NCBI GenBank assembly: GCA_028583415.1
Contig: CM053266.1
Coordinates: forward strand, 77,883,237-77,947,236
Length of the DNA: 64,000 nt
Source of the DNA: Protea cynaroides
Taxonomy: Eukaryota; Streptophyta; Magnoliopsida; Proteales; Proteaceae
Direction: 5' to 3'
Program-made: the position numbers and the translations under genes
In this document: piece by piece, positions 33,780 to 46,144 of the stretch
Layout of the letters: the number at the start of each line of letters is the position of its first letter
How positions within the stretch are numbered: position 1 is the first letter of the stretch
The notes under the pieces: generated by a model
Seen by the model: the letters and a program-made list of their open reading frames with translations, nothing else
Database searches by the model: none
Told to the model about the DNA's origin: nothing

Positions 33780-34070
33780 GTCTTTGATTAGTTTAGTTAT
33801 ATTTTTGGTTACTAGACATGTATTTGATTATTTATTTTATGTCTTGAGTTATTTAGAGATAACTAAATTAATAATTATTTTATTATTGTTAGATTTTCAG
33901 TTCATTATTTATAAAGACTTTCGTTTACTGCTTATTATCTCTGATTATTTCTGTGGAATGTATGTGTGGTTTGATATGGTGGGTACGACCTATATGAGAT
34001 CTTGGTTGAACCATTGGTCTATTGATGGTTCATCACACTACTCTAGTTAGTCTAGAATTGGGGTGTGACA

Positions 34071-35335
34071 AGCCAACTCCTTGCCATCAATTCAGCTGCG
34101 AGAGTGACGCACACACACTCTCTCTTTTCATGGGTTATAAAATAGAGGGCCAAAATCTCATTTAAGGTTTTGGTCATTTAGAAGAATTGCTGCAACGGAG
34201 CTTGGGAAAAGCTTGGGAGCTTGGAGAAGCTTTGAAGACTTGAAGCTTAAGCTCCATTGGACTTCCCATTTACTTTTTAGGTGAATCCATTCTCTTCCCT
34301 CTTTATTGTATATCAAAGACCACCATTAAAGGTGGTTGTTGACTACCATTAATGACCTCAACAAATCCCAAGATTTGATTAGGTTGGTGCACACCTCCAA
34401 TGGTGGTGTTGTTAATCACTAAGTACCACCAAAGTCTGGGGAAAATGTTCCCCACCAGCTATTATGAATGTGTGTAAGTTGAGAGATCCATTCCCCACCT
34501 TCCACTTCATCTTCTCTGGTTGAGTCTGGTTTCTCGGACTCAACTGGTAGAATGTTTGGTTAGTGAAGGGGTTTGTCGGTGGATATAGCCAGCGGATGGA
34601 TCCGCTGGGCTACTATCCACCGGCATATCCCCATACTTGACTTCCAGTAGCCCCTTAAGGATTTAAGCCTAAACCAGCGGATGTAAACCAGTAGATACTC
34701 CTACCAAGACTCTTTTCTACCAATTAAGCATGACCATTCATCCGAACTACATGTAACAGAGCCAGAGAATGTAAGCCGGCGGATGAATAGTTTCATACGT
34801 CCATTGGAGGCTCCCATCCTCCACCTTGACAGTAGATGCCCAACTAGGATACCTATTCCTTTGGGAACCAATCGTAGGGTTTTTCGGCTTATTTTGGGAC
34901 CCGCATAATGATATTGTGGACACTTCTGCATTTGTTTAAAAGCTATTTAACCAACATATGAAAACTTATTAACATGATTAGGTAAACCGACATGGGACTC
35001 TAGGGGAAGTCTATTGCCAACTTCAAGTTCAGCAACAAAGCTTGTGCCACCAAGTGAGAGGTTGGGTCCATAGAATAATTGGACATTTCGTATGCTTGTT
35101 TGTGTCTGTCTATAACATGCCATGATTAATTGTGATTATATGAGCATGTGTTGGCATACAAATACAACTTTGTATGATGTGTAATTAATGTAATTGGTTA
35201 GTTTATGTGGTATGCGTACACCGATAGTACTAGCAGCTCATGGCCATGTAGACCATGCTTTGTATAGCTAGCACTCTAAAAAGGATACGGTAGCCCTACG
35301 GGACTGAGACTAGGACTAGGAATTTCTACTAAAGT
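34071..35335 (+). repeat. LTR-like fragment distantly related to J, plus sense
   Basis: Has a TATA-like TTATAAAATAG near 34136, a leader with GAAGCTTAAGCTCC, a donor-like TTTTTAG|GTGAATCC and ACCATTAAAGGTGGT words that recur in LTR J read on the minus strand. Neither end is a clean LTR terminus. It stops where integrase coding starts at 35336. Confidence 0.4.
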
Positions 35336-35656
35336 GATTTACCTGCCTCCCTTGCTTGTGTTCATGACGTGTTTCACGTATCGATGTTGAAGAAGTACAT
35401 CACTGATCCAACACACATCTTGAACACGGAACCGCTATTTATTCGTACAAGCCTGAGTTATGAAGTTGAATTGCTAGAAATCCTGGATAGGAAGGTTCAT
35501 CAGCTTAGAAACTGATCCATTGCATATATCAAGGTACAATGGATGAGCCATCCTAAGGATGAAGCATCGTGGGAGAAGGAAGATGCTATATGTGAGAAGT
35601 ACCATCACTTGTTTAAGGAACAAGGTAAGACAATTTCAGAGACGACATTCATTTAA
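35336..35656 (+). pseudogene. pol: Integrase C-terminus and chromodomain of a chromovirus
   Basis: Reads SLACVHDVFHVSMLKKYITD, then SYEVELLEILDRKVHQLRN, one stop, SIAYIKVQWMSHPKDEASWE and KYHHLF, ending at TAA 35654-35656. The DRKVHQLRN...VKVQW...DEASWE...YHHLF series is the Tekay-type chromodomain. It is followed at once by a PPT and an LTR start, so it is the true 3' end of an element whose upstream part is missing. Confidence 0.85.
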
Positions 35657-35670
35657 GTGGGGGAGAGGGG
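35655..35670 (+). other. Polypurine tract before LTR G
   Basis: AAGTGGGGGAGAGGGG, three bases before TGTAAGACCC at 35674. Confidence 0.85.
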
Positions 35671-37149
35671 AATTGTAAGACCCGCATCCAAAATTATAGC
35701 GTAATTTGAATTTTTCGCATAACAGATCTTCCAGTTGATACAACTCTAGCACCTGCATCAGTATAGAAGTGTATCGATCATTAGGTAAGATCTAAATTAG
35801 ATTTATTTTATGTTTGAACTAGTAGTTCTAGGATAGAAGGTCAAACCAGCCTTTGAAATCTTAACCAATTCGGGCAATGCGGTTGACCACTGTAGTCGAT
35901 GAAATGAGCCCCATCGACCGCTTGACTGTGACCGACTGATTGATCACAGAACTGGGCCAATTTATGGTTACTTGTATGGACTTGGTTCTGACCGATGTCT
36001 AGTCACCCTTAGTCATTTCAAATCATGTGGGACCCAACTCTAAAAGTATTGGTGTGCTAATTGGAAATACCCAAGCCCTAATGAACACTTACACAGTAGC
36101 ACTATGACTCTCAAGGTAGGAGTTGTACTCCAACTATAACTCTTGATCACCTCCTTAATTTAATCACTCACACCCTAATGTGTGAGAACTTTTACAAGTC
36201 TTGACTCAAATTCTAGTGAGAGATACTTGGGAGAAGGCTGAAGGAAGAAGAAGAAGGAAAAACCAACATTAAAGGTCTTCCCTCAAGCTTCTTGTTAAAA
36301 AAATCAATAATACGACATCAAGGTAAGCAACCTATCACTATTCTAATGCTTAGAAAGACCCTTTATTGATCTCATGAGGTAATTCCCAACCTTTGATCAT
36401 GTGGGAATGGTTTTTTCCTTTGCCATTGATGGCCATTATAGTAGAACTGCTTAATGATGTTTAGATTTGACTAACTAATGTAACGGTAAGAACTTTGATC
36501 ATAATATGAAGCTATGTTATTGAATTAAGGTAGGAAAGTAGTCATGAATATATTACAGACCATCAGAGACCCTCTGGGAATGCCCTAAACCTTGTACCAG
36601 AGAGATCGGATCAAAGTAAGTTCAGTCCAAGCTCACTGGGGTAAACTGATTGACGACTACAGTCGACAAAACAAGCCTGATTGATCGCTTGGTTATAGAA
36701 TGGTTGATTTATTCCCATTTGGCCACTATGGATTGAGTAAACTCACCCCACACTTCAAGGTGAATATTATAAACATTGTCTAATGATTATTTAAATTAGA
36801 ATGCATCCCCAAGAGTATGGACACGTACGGTTACACAGCTGACATTCACAATCAATGACCATACATGTATATAAACTATGGGAATGGAATTCTATCATAA
36901 CCAGTGACTGAAATACACTGTAACCCATCTGTGGAAGTGACCCCAATGAGGTACAAGCCTTTGAAATCAATTATAAACCAATATCCATCAACAGGTTGAT
37001 GGAAAGGGTATGATCGACTGCTTATACTGGTCGACAGCCGGCTTGTGGATAGAATGCCTATTATGGTTGATTCTTCGACCATTGATCATGAAACTTGACC
37101 ATTTGACCCTAGGACATGTTCCTAAGACTAATGAGGTTACCCTAAGATA

Positions 37150-38019
37150 ATTGAAAGAATAACCAAACAATTCGAAGTATTAATCATATACTAATTGCAA
37201 CTAGGTGGCAGTGGATGAACCACCAGGCGGGCAACGCGCGCCCATTTCATTTCTATTTGTACGGTGACGAAGAATTAAACTCTCACTATATTTATTCCTT
37301 TTTCTACTTCTTCTTCCAAGCGCGGGATAACCCCAAGGGGTTGTGGGTTTTTTTCCAAGATAGAAGCTTTTGGGTTTACCTTTCTGTTTAGTAGGTTTTT
37401 AAAAATATTCGAGATGGGGATTTTTTTCCCCATCAATTCAATTAACTTTTCACAACAATAACACACAAAAAAATATGATAAAAATAGAATTAAAATATAT
37501 TATAAAATAGGATCTTTTTTGGGGGAAAGGGGGAATAGATTATCCAGTTTTATACCACATATCCTATTTTGAAACCAAGAAATCCAGCGGTTTCTAGAAA
37601 AGAAAGGAATTGGCAGAAATTAAGTTGTAATAAGATTCTTTCGTTACCAAAATTTTCTGAAGAGCAGCCTGCATTTGTTGACTAAAAGCCAAAGCTTCAC
37701 ACAAACCCAATGCCGATGTGAGACAGAAAGCAACACACACAAGCAAGGGATTGTAATTGCGTGGGAATTCACTAAGCTAAAGTAAGTGATACCTTGTTCT
37801 TGTTTCCCTCAAACAAGCAGCCTGATCTACGACCACACAAATTGCCCCCGCCCCAAGACGGAGGATTGTGTGGTTGTAAGAGATGTGAATCCCCTTTCAA
37901 CGGTTTCTTGAGTGTCCGGGTTTATTTATGGCATGAGACAACTCGCAGATGGGCCTAGCTTATTGATTGTTCCAGAAAACTCCAATTGAATCCATTTGCC
38001 CCCCCCCAAACCCCCCCCC

Positions 38020-38054
<35 letters not shown>

Positions 38055-38260
38055 TTTTTTCTTTTCCCCAACCCCCCCTTCTTTCCCCCCTCCCTTCCCC
38101 CCCCCCCCTTTTTCCCCCCCCCCCCCCCCCCCCCCCCTTGGAAAAAAAAAAAAAACCGCCTTCCCCCCCTCATTTTCTTATTTGAAGAGGAAAAGAAAGG
38201 GGCCCCCCCCCCCCCACACTAAAAATACCCCCCCCCACAAACAGGAACCCAGGTGGTGAT
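37150..38260. other. Foreign or low-quality segment in LTR G with long C and A homopolymers
   Basis: 38001-38240 is dominated by long runs of C and A (over 20 each), and 37300-37530 has repeated expanded runs of T, G and A. No other LTR here has sequence at this place. It may be a true insertion with a simple-sequence core, but the homopolymers look like an assembly or base-calling fault. The open frames across it (poly-Pro, poly-Lys, poly-Gly) are not genes. Confidence 0.6.
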
Positions 38261-39240
38261 TGAATTAGATTCCATGTTTTAATCATTCCCATCCACCCGG
38301 CCGGGAAAGAAAGGTTTCTCCTATTTTCTGAGCTTTTATATTCTCTTTCATTCTTCGTGGAAAACAAGAGAAGATACTCTGTCTGCTTCAAAGTAATATT
38401 TAGCTCACCAGTACAAGTGAGGGGATTAAATTTATTTTATTTTCTTGCTTTCTATGCACATGTTGTGATTATGTTATGTTTAGATTACTATGTAATAACA
38501 TGCCATCCAATAATTGTGATATATGTTCAGGCATTCTTGCATACTATTTCTTGTATTGGATTGATAATATGTGGATGTTTAAAAATATGATTATTTGGCA
38601 TATTCTTATATCCTAGTGGATCTAGATGGCTGGAATGGGACGATTCATCTTTGTCTGTTAAGTCGGGATATGGGTACCTGCATTAACAATATTCTTGGTT
38701 TAGGTTTCAACATTCTGTGACTGACAACCCTTGCCAATAGGGGTTTAGGTATTATCATTGGCTTATATAAAAGGTCCGACCATGGGCACACTCGCAACTG
38801 GTGCAGAGAGCCAGACATGGGTTGGTATCCTTACTTTAGTATTTCTGGATGAAACCTAAGGATAAGTTTGTTCAATTTTCTTTTCCATGACGGATTAGAT
38901 GTGTACCTAATGAATTGGTTGAGGCATAGAATAAGATGCCAGGATGAAGCCTGTGATAGGGGAATGTTGGTAGGTTCCAGGGTGTAGTCTTTGGGTCGTT
39001 ATCTTAACTCTGTGAGTAATGTTACACATGAGGTGCGACTAAATGTGTTTCATTTACTTCACCCATGCTTGAGTATTCATTACTAGTATTTAGGTATGAT
39101 ACGACTTGCGCATGCTAGTTCATAGGCCAGAGCCTTAATAAACTATTCATACATTTGTGTCCTTGTGTGTGCTGATTTCCTTACTGAGCGTGTGGTTTGC
39201 TCACCTCGTTGTATGTAGACATTTTTAGATTGTTTTGCAG

Positions 39241-39356
39241 GTAATAATACTGTTGATTTATCTGAAGAAGAAATGTTTGAAGATGATTTTTATGACTCTA
39301 CATGTGAATGTGGTGATTGTTTCTATGGAGTAGGGATAGGGTTTTGCTTGATGTGA
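39241..39356 (+). CDS. LTR-embedded short ORF with CECxxC motif (G), last exon
   Basis: Directly after the predicted acceptor. Reads NNTVDLSEEEMFEDDFYDST, then CECGDCFYG and a short tail to the stop at 39354-39356. The DSTCECGDC core matches DSSCECNQC of A although the rest has diverged. Confidence 0.4.
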
Positions 39357-39752
39357 AGATGTGAAGATGTGAAGATGTCTCTATCTTAAGGGACAAGATT
39401 TTATTTGGACTTTTGCTTAGGTAAATATATTTTGTCTCTGGACGTTGTTTTGACTTGTGATAGTTAATGAGTTTGAATGTTAAACTACTTGGTATTATTT
39501 ATTTTATGTCTTGGTTTACAGATACATAAATCTCTATGATGTAATTATAACATCTAGATATGGCTTCAAGTTAATATATTGATTTTGTTATATACTTGGT
39601 ATTCTCTGATTTTGCACTTTGGTTGGTTGGCTATATATGCTGTGTTTAGTTGTGATTGTAAGTACAGTGAAGGGATCTTGGTATGGAATTCTTACATTGC
39701 AAGAAATCCATGGTCATACCAAAACATAGTAGTTTTGGGGTGTGACAAAAGT

Positions 39753-39764
39753 TGGTATCTGAGC
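39753..39764 (+). other. Primer binding site of element G
   Basis: TGGTATCTGAGC, one mismatch to the initiator Met-tRNA PBS, five bases after the LTR end. Confidence 0.85.
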
Positions 39765-40193
39765 ACTTTACTTTGCTTATACTCACAACCATTACATTGG
39801 TGTCATCTTATGAGTTTAACTGAAGCCAATAAGATTAATTAAAATCTTATAAGAAAACAAGTTAGTAGGCATCTTTTGGTTGAGGCTATTGCATAAACTA
39901 TAATAAGACCATAATGTACTAATGTGCAAACATCTTGATTCATTACAAAATGATTTTGTGTACAAAAATAAAGTTTATAGCACAACCCGGTCTATTACTA
40001 GACAAACAAAAAGAAACTCAAACATCAAAAGAGTACAACAAAAGTAAAACTAGACTATGATAAAAAAGACAAAAAAAAATCAACTCCTATCTACTAGAGA
40101 AAAGATGAATTCTGTAGTAGCTAATGTTATCCACAGCTGCTAGACATCATTATTGATCCTCTACATCATGGTATATAGGTCTAGGATAGTAGG
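39765..40193 (+). other. Leader of element G, left part
   Basis: Non-coding leader downstream of the PBS, interrupted by element H at GTAGG (40189-40193). It continues at 47655. Confidence 0.6.
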
Positions 40194-41681
40194 TTATAGC
40201 GTGTCGAATGCACCAATTTAATTAAATATTTCTTTACTGATCTGATTAATAAACTGTAAATAGGATAAGCAAAGGTCGATCCCACAGAGAATGAATTGAT
40301 TAAAATTTATATTCTACTCAAACTAAATAAACTAATTAATGCTAAATTAAACACAATAACAAAGGGGGTAGGGTTTTGGTTGCTTAAATCAAATTGAAAG
40401 TAAACAGATAGAATTTAAATAGAAAGATAATTAAATGAGAAAATTCAGTTCTTGGTTCAATATCCACCCACACATGCAATGAGTAAAATTAATTGCAACG
40501 TTAACCTCTTCTTTCCAATTAGAATTAAAGACCCTAGATAACAATAAGCTCTATTACCCGAGTTTTTCCTTAAGTATCTCTACTAAAACAAGCTCTTCAG
40601 AGAGATCTAACCATTGAACAACACTGAATAAGCTCTCAATGTTTAATTTAATGGCAGCATTAAGAGAGTGGAAAATAGATCAATCTAAGCAATAATCAAA
40701 CACAAGCGGAGATTATTTAACTTAGGTTATATTATTCACAATGATGAGAGGAAAACTTGAACATAATCATCTACCACTGTTGCTACTTGTGATTAAAATC
40801 AGGATGATTACGTATCACAGATTCTAGATCTAGCAATTAATATTAATCTAACTGATTCAGCAGACCACTACTGAATTATTCAAACAAATATCATAATTGA
40901 AGAGAAAAAGAATAACATAAGAAATTCCAAAAAAAGAGAGAAGAAGAACAACGTTACTGAATAGAGTTTACACCATTGACATGAGTTTGGGCTTTTAAAT
41001 CCCCTTGAACTGAATGAGAAGATTAACTAGACATTACAATCCTTTTAGAGAAAGAAAAATTTTCAGCAAAAGAGAGAGAGAGAGATTGATTACACACTAG
41101 TTCTCTAAAAATAAAACATGACAATCCTTTGTAACTTATAACTCCTTCTTTGTGTAGGATTCCTTCTTTGTTTAGGAGTCCGTTTCTATTTAGAATTCTG
41201 AAATTGTAGAGTCTTCTTTTCTTCTTTGGAGTATTCTATTGTAGGTTTAGATTTCTTAATTTGATTAGGAGATTCTTTATGAAATTTACATCCGCCATCG
41301 AATGCTCTAATCAGATCAAAGGGCTACTCCAATTCCGATTCGGTTAGATTTTTGTGTCAGACTTTGAAGCTATGTTTGGAGGCCTAAACAAACTCAGATT
41401 TTTCTCCATAATATTATTTCAAAAAGTTTGAGACGTCCTTTATAATTTTACTGAAGACAACTTTTCAATTATGGAACTCTTTTTATCTCAAAAACCTACA
41501 TGAAACTCAGAACGTCAATATTAAGAATGTTGAAATTTTCCTATCTTTTAACAATTAATTCACAATGTCTATAAAATATGTGAAATTAATAAAATTCATC
41601 ATATTTAGTTCAATCAAGCATAAAACACATTAAAAAGGATAGTTCAAAGGGAATAAAAATATAAAAATCACACACTTATCA
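40194..41681 (-). repeat. Element H 3' LTR (left)
   Basis: 1488 bp, ends ACTTATCA. Its first bases TTATAGCG correspond to TGGTAGCG in the other LTR (two changes). Confidence 0.9.
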
Positions 41682-41694
41682 AATACCCCCACAC
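41682..41694 (-). other. Polypurine tract of element H
   Basis: GTGTGGGGGTATT on the minus strand next to the LTR start TGATAAG. Confidence 0.8.
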
Positions 41695-42967
41695 TTAACT
41701 TTTGCACGTCCTCGGGTAAAGAAAAATATAAAAATAAAATTTTAACTCACTTTCATAGGAATCACGATTGCACTTAGCATGTGCAACAAGCCTTTAAACC
41801 CCTAGGTCACCCTTAGTGGACGAGTTATGTCTCGTGAGTGTTTTCAGAGAATAAATACACAAAATTCATAAAAAAATTTTAAACTTTAACTTTGATATTT
41901 AGGAAAAGAACATACACAAATCCTATTAATCAAGACATTCAACCTGTTAAGAAAACAAAGAAACCCCCACACTTAAACTTTATTACCTCATATGATTCAA
42001 ATACTTAGCACGCATATTTAATTAGGGAATCTTGTTATATCTTCCAAACATACTTTTCTTTAAAGTAAAACCTATGGTAACACACTGGCAACCAAGACCC
42101 AAGATTTAGAACCTATTTGACCATATTCAGCTTTCAACATTTATATTTCATATTTCTTTTCTATACTCTTCCTCTCTAAGTTGCTCCACTACAGTTGGCT
42201 TGAGAAGTGTAGGTGGTTATGCATTCCCAAGTTACTTATGTAGCTTCGCTTTTTGTATATATTCTCAAGGACATTGATACTAGAGAGTACTTTTTTTTTT
42301 CAAGAAATCTCATCCAAGGAATTTCAATCAAGACACCTCACTTTCTGAGGCGGAATGCCTTGTCTAGTTCCAAGAACATAAATTCATCTTCTTCTTCTAA
42401 TTTTTTTTTTAATAACAATAAAGCCTCAGCTTTAATCAAAGGCTTAAATGCCAACTAGCTCCATAAAAGGTTCATACCTTTAGGTCAGGTAATATGTATT
42501 TTCTAACTCGATTCCCACTTCAAGATACAAACTACGTATTATCCTCACATAGGTTTTTATTACTTTGCATGTGATGGTGTCCTAAGTCTCTCTCTCCTTT
42601 CGTTTTTGTGTCAAGACCATAGTAAGAGTGTATGACTTTACTAAAAACCAATGTTAAAAATGTTAAAATTTTTTATGAAAGCTACTCTCAAAGCACATTA
42701 ATACTAAAAGAAACTAAAAATAAAAACACGACACTAAATAAGTTTAAAAACAAATAAAGCTAAGTAAAACATAAAACTCTAAATAAAACTAAATTTCCTA
42801 TGACAGATCCTAATTTCTCTCCCCCACACTTAAATCTAACATTGTCCTCAATGGAAAATAAGAATGTAAAAGAAAGCAATTAATAGAGAGAAGAAAGACA
42901 AATTTTCTTGGGTTGCCTCCCAAGCAGCGCATTTGTTTAACGTCATTAGCCCGACTAGCTTTGTCCA
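41695..42967 (-). other. 3' non-coding region of element H
   Basis: About 1.3 kb between the integrase stop and the PPT, typical of Athila-like elements. It includes GCGCTGCTTGGGAGGCAACC (minus, near 42910-42935), a conserved word I associate with Athila elements downstream of pol. No ORF is supported. Confidence 0.65.
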
Positions 42968-43543
42968 TCACTCCTCATGAGTAGGATATGCTAGTCCCAC
43001 TTCTTCAATATTATCCATTTGAAAACCATCAAAGTAAGGTTTAAGTCTATGACCATTCACCTTAAATATCTTGTTTGTTTTCAAGCTCTTTATTTTCACT
43101 GCACCATGATGAAAAACATTAGTCACAACAAAAGGGTCAATCCACCAAGATTGCAACTTACCTAGAAATAGCTTTAACCGTAAATGAAAGAGAAGAACTT
43201 TCTGGCCAACAACAAAATTCTTCCTAGAAATCATCTTGTCATAAAAGGCCTTGGTTTTTGCTTTGTAAATGCTAGAGCTCTCGTAGGCATCATTCTTCAA
43301 CTCCTCTAGTTCTTGCAATTGCAACTTCCTTTGAACACCAGCATCAATCATATTCATGTTGTAATACTTGACCGCCCAATAGGTCCAATATTCCTTATGA
43401 TACAATAGTATTTGAACCAACTTCTCTTCTTGACTAGGTGTCAAGTTCTTCGCAATGATTACCGGTAATGTCTCATTTTCTCCTAAGTATCCATACTTTA
43501 AATGGACTGGCAATGGCTTCAATTCCAAGGTAAGAGCCTGCAA
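42968..43543 (-). pseudogene. pol: Element H pol remnant: start of RT region fused to integrase C-terminus
   Basis: One open frame of 191 residues. Residues 1-50 (LELKPLPVHLKYGYLGENET, then LPVIIAKNL and QEEKLVQILLYHKEYW) match the segment before the Athila RT; from about residue 70 (LQELEELKNDAYESSSIYKA, then ISRKNFVVGQKVLLFHLRLK and VFHHGAVKIKSLKTNKIFKV) it matches the integrase C-terminal domain. RT, RNase H and the integrase core between them are gone, yet the frame is open across the join. It could encode a short fusion protein or be accidental. Confidence 0.85.
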
Positions 43544-43831
43544 AATAGATGGTAATAATTTTTTATGAGACTTAGGTAGCTTTATAAAAGAAACTTCACA
43601 TTTTTATGGAATTGGTTTCAACGAGTTTAGATCTGCTATTGTCTCCTTCAATTCTTTACTACTCTATCTCATCGTTCTCCTCTAACTGTAATTCTGTGGT
43701 AATTACAACCTCCAATTCATTCTTATTATTTAATTCAGACACTTTCTACAATCTAGAATCAATAGTATTAATAGTAAAAACCGAATGAACATCAGTAGGG
43801 TGTTTCATGGCTTTAAAAATATTAAAATGAA

Positions 43832-44400
43832 TTACTCACCATCAAACTCCATTGTGAAGATACCATCATGAACGTCTATCTTTGTTCGAGTTGTATTCAA
43901 GAATGGTCTTCCCAACAAGATAGGTGCTGGATTAGGTGAAACACCATCTTCCATGTCTAGAATATAGAAATCAGCTGAAAATATTAGCTCATTTACATGC
44001 ACAAGAACATCCTCAACTACCCCCTCAGGGTACGCATTAGTACAATCAGTCAATTGGATAATGACACCAGTTTCTTTCAAAGGGCCTAGATTTAATGTAT
44101 TATAAATGGATTGTGGCATTACATTATAGATGCTCCTAAATCTAGCATAGCTTTCTCAATTCTGGTACTACCTATTTTACAGGAAATGGTGAACATACCT
44201 AGGTCTTTACACTTGGGAGGAAGTTTTCTTTGGAGGACTACTGAGACATTCTCTCCCATACTTAATATTTCATTACCATTCAACTTCTTTTTGTTAGTAC
44301 ATAACTCTTTAAGAAATTTTGCATACTTGGGTACCTGTTTGATTGCATCCAACAGGGGTATATTTACCTCCACTTTACGAAACAAATCTAGAATTTCCTT
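43832..44400 (-). pseudogene. Element H protease region
   Basis: Two overlapping frames: FRKVEVNIPLLDAIKQVPKY and LPPKCKDLGMFTISCKIGST, AMLDLGASIM (active-site D-x-GAS as in Athila), then MPQSIYNTLNLGPLKETGVI, DFYILDMED and PILLGRPFLNTTRTKIDVHD. A frame change lies at 44119. The aspartic protease would process gag-pol. Confidence 0.82.
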
Positions 44401-45812
44401 ATCCTTGTCCTCTTTCTTGGATTTTATAAATTTGCTAGGAAAAGGAAGAGGATTAGTCTTAGACAGAATGAAGGTTTGGGTGTTACCTCAGGTTGAGCAG
44501 CTATTTCATCTTTCTCCATTTTTTTCTCAATTTCTTCTTCATTTGGGACAGCAGGGCTCATATTTGTTGGTTCCTCAAGTTCCTTACCACTTCGGAGTGT
44601 CATAGCATTCACATTTTCTTTTGGATTCACCACAATTTGTGATGGTAATTTTCCTCCAACCTGAGCTTCTAAACGATTCATAGCAGTTGCCATTTGACTC
44701 ACCTGGCTCTCTAGACTTTGAATGCTAGATTTGTTTTCCTTTTGAAACAGTTGGGTATTTAGAACAAGAGATTCAACTATGTCCTCTAATGATGAGTTTG
44801 AATTCTGAGGGATTGGTGGACTAGGTTGGAATGTTGGCTATCTATTTTGATAAAAGTTCTACCCTACTGGTCTGTTTCCTCCATAGCTCAGGTTTGGAAG
44901 ATCTCTCCAACCTGGATTGTATGTGTTAGAGTATGGATCATACTATCTTGGTGGTTCTGGAAAGTTACCTATAGCATTGGCTTGTTCGGTGGGTCCTTCT
45001 TAAAGTGTTGGACACATTTCAGTTGAGTGTCTTATCATCGAACATATCCCACAAGCTTTTACCTGCTGTAAATTTCCTACAACCATTTGTCTAATAAAAG
45101 AGGTAAGGTCAGATAACTATTGTTCGAGGGAAGATGTATTTACCTCATTCACCTTTTTGAGTGGTGCATCGTTTCTTGTACCAAATTATTAGAAATTCAC
45201 AGCCATATTTGCAATTAACCTTCTTGCAGCTTTAGGGGTTTTATCTACTAGAGCTCCTCCACTTGCTGCATCTATCATGTTCCTTTCTAGGGGCAATAAT
45301 CCTTCATAAAAATACTGAATTAGGAGTTGATCACTTATCTGGTGATGTGGACAGCTGGCACATAGTTTCTTGAAATTCTCCCAATATTCATGGACTGTTT
45401 CTCCAGTGTACTGTCGTATGCCACAAATTTTCTTTCTGATGGTGGCGGCTCTAGAGACTAGGAAGTATTTTTCTAAAAATAATCTTTTAATTTCATTCCA
45501 TGTAGTGATCGTCCCAGATGGTAGGTAGTAGAGGCAATCTTTTGCATCATCTGATAATGAAAAAGGAAAGGCTCGTAATTTGATCTGTTCTTCAGACACT
45601 CCTGTCGGTTTCATGTTTGAACACACTACATGAAATTCCTTCAGGTGTTTATTTGGATCCTCACCTACACAACCATGAAATTTAGGCTACAAATGAATTA
45701 AACCAGACTTAAGCTCAAAAGCGACATCCAAAGTAGGGTATTGAATGCACAAAGGTTGTTGGTTAAAATCAGGAGTAGCCAACTCCTTTAATGTCCTGTC
45801 ATTCTCAGCCAT
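44401..45812 (-). pseudogene. gag: Element H gag
   Basis: Starts MAENDRTLKELATPDFNQQP at 45812. One stop replaces a Leu before PKFHG; an open stretch 45626-45189 covers the gag core (WNEIKRLFLEKYF, HEYWENFKKLCASCPHHQIS, ASGGALVDKTP). A CCHC zinc knuckle CGICSMIRHSTEMC lies near 45030-45075, and NPKENVNAMTLRSGKEL near 44600. Stops at 45186-45189 and further left. The order and motifs are those of Athila-type gag. Confidence 0.87.
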
Positions 45813-46144
45813 GATTTCTTCTTGTTCAGAGTCACTCGAAAAACTTTCAAAAATAAATCCCGTGAGAGGGATTTATTCTCTTTCTATCGTAATTTGCCTA
45901 GCTTCTTTTCCAAACTGACGCACAGTACGTTTAAGTTCTGGATCAAAATTCAGATCTCCTTTTTGAGTGGATCGTGTCAGAATCATAACATCACACAATT
46001 AGCTAAGATAATTAACTGAAAGAACTTAAAAAGAAGAAAAAGAACTGAATAAAAATTAAATAAAATAAAAAAAAGTTAAAATTAAAAAAATTAATCCAAA
46101 AAAGAAAACTTAAAAGAGAGATATAAAAACTAATCAAAATTCAC

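Larger units (their letters stand above)
31784..34070 (+). repeat. LTR E, probable solo LTR of the A family
   Basis: Plus-sense LTR from TGTAAGATCC to GGTGTGACA, 2287 bp, similar to LTR A throughout. No PPT lies to its left and no PBS to its right, so it is not a terminal LTR of a visible element. The flanks AGCTG (31779-31783) and AGCCA (34071-34075) agree at three of five bases, a possible decayed duplication. It carries a TATA box (32137-32144), word clusters at 31930-32050 and 32515-32660, and a predicted intron 32260-33669. Confidence 0.8.
35674..39747 (+). repeat. LTR G, flanked by a PPT on the left and a PBS on the right
   Basis: From TGTAAGACCCGCATCC to GGTGTGACA, 4074 bp, long for this group because of an extra segment around 37150-38250. 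It includes word clusters at 35880-35945, 36655-36720 and 37010-37080, a donor-like CAAG|GTAAGC at 36323, an acceptor TTTTGCAG at 39240 and the CECxxC-type exon after it. It serves as 3' LTR to the left and as 5' LTR to the right. Confidence 0.8.

Noticed and set aside
31784..34070. LTR E paired with F as the two LTRs of one element
   Set aside because: They are in opposite orientation, abut each other and differ beyond the first 20 bases.
37955..38259. Proline- and lysine-rich or glycine-rich ORFs
   Set aside because: Produced by homopolymer runs of doubtful quality.
44111..44605. 164-residue plus-strand ORF in element H
   Set aside because: Reverse-strand shadow of gag and protease.
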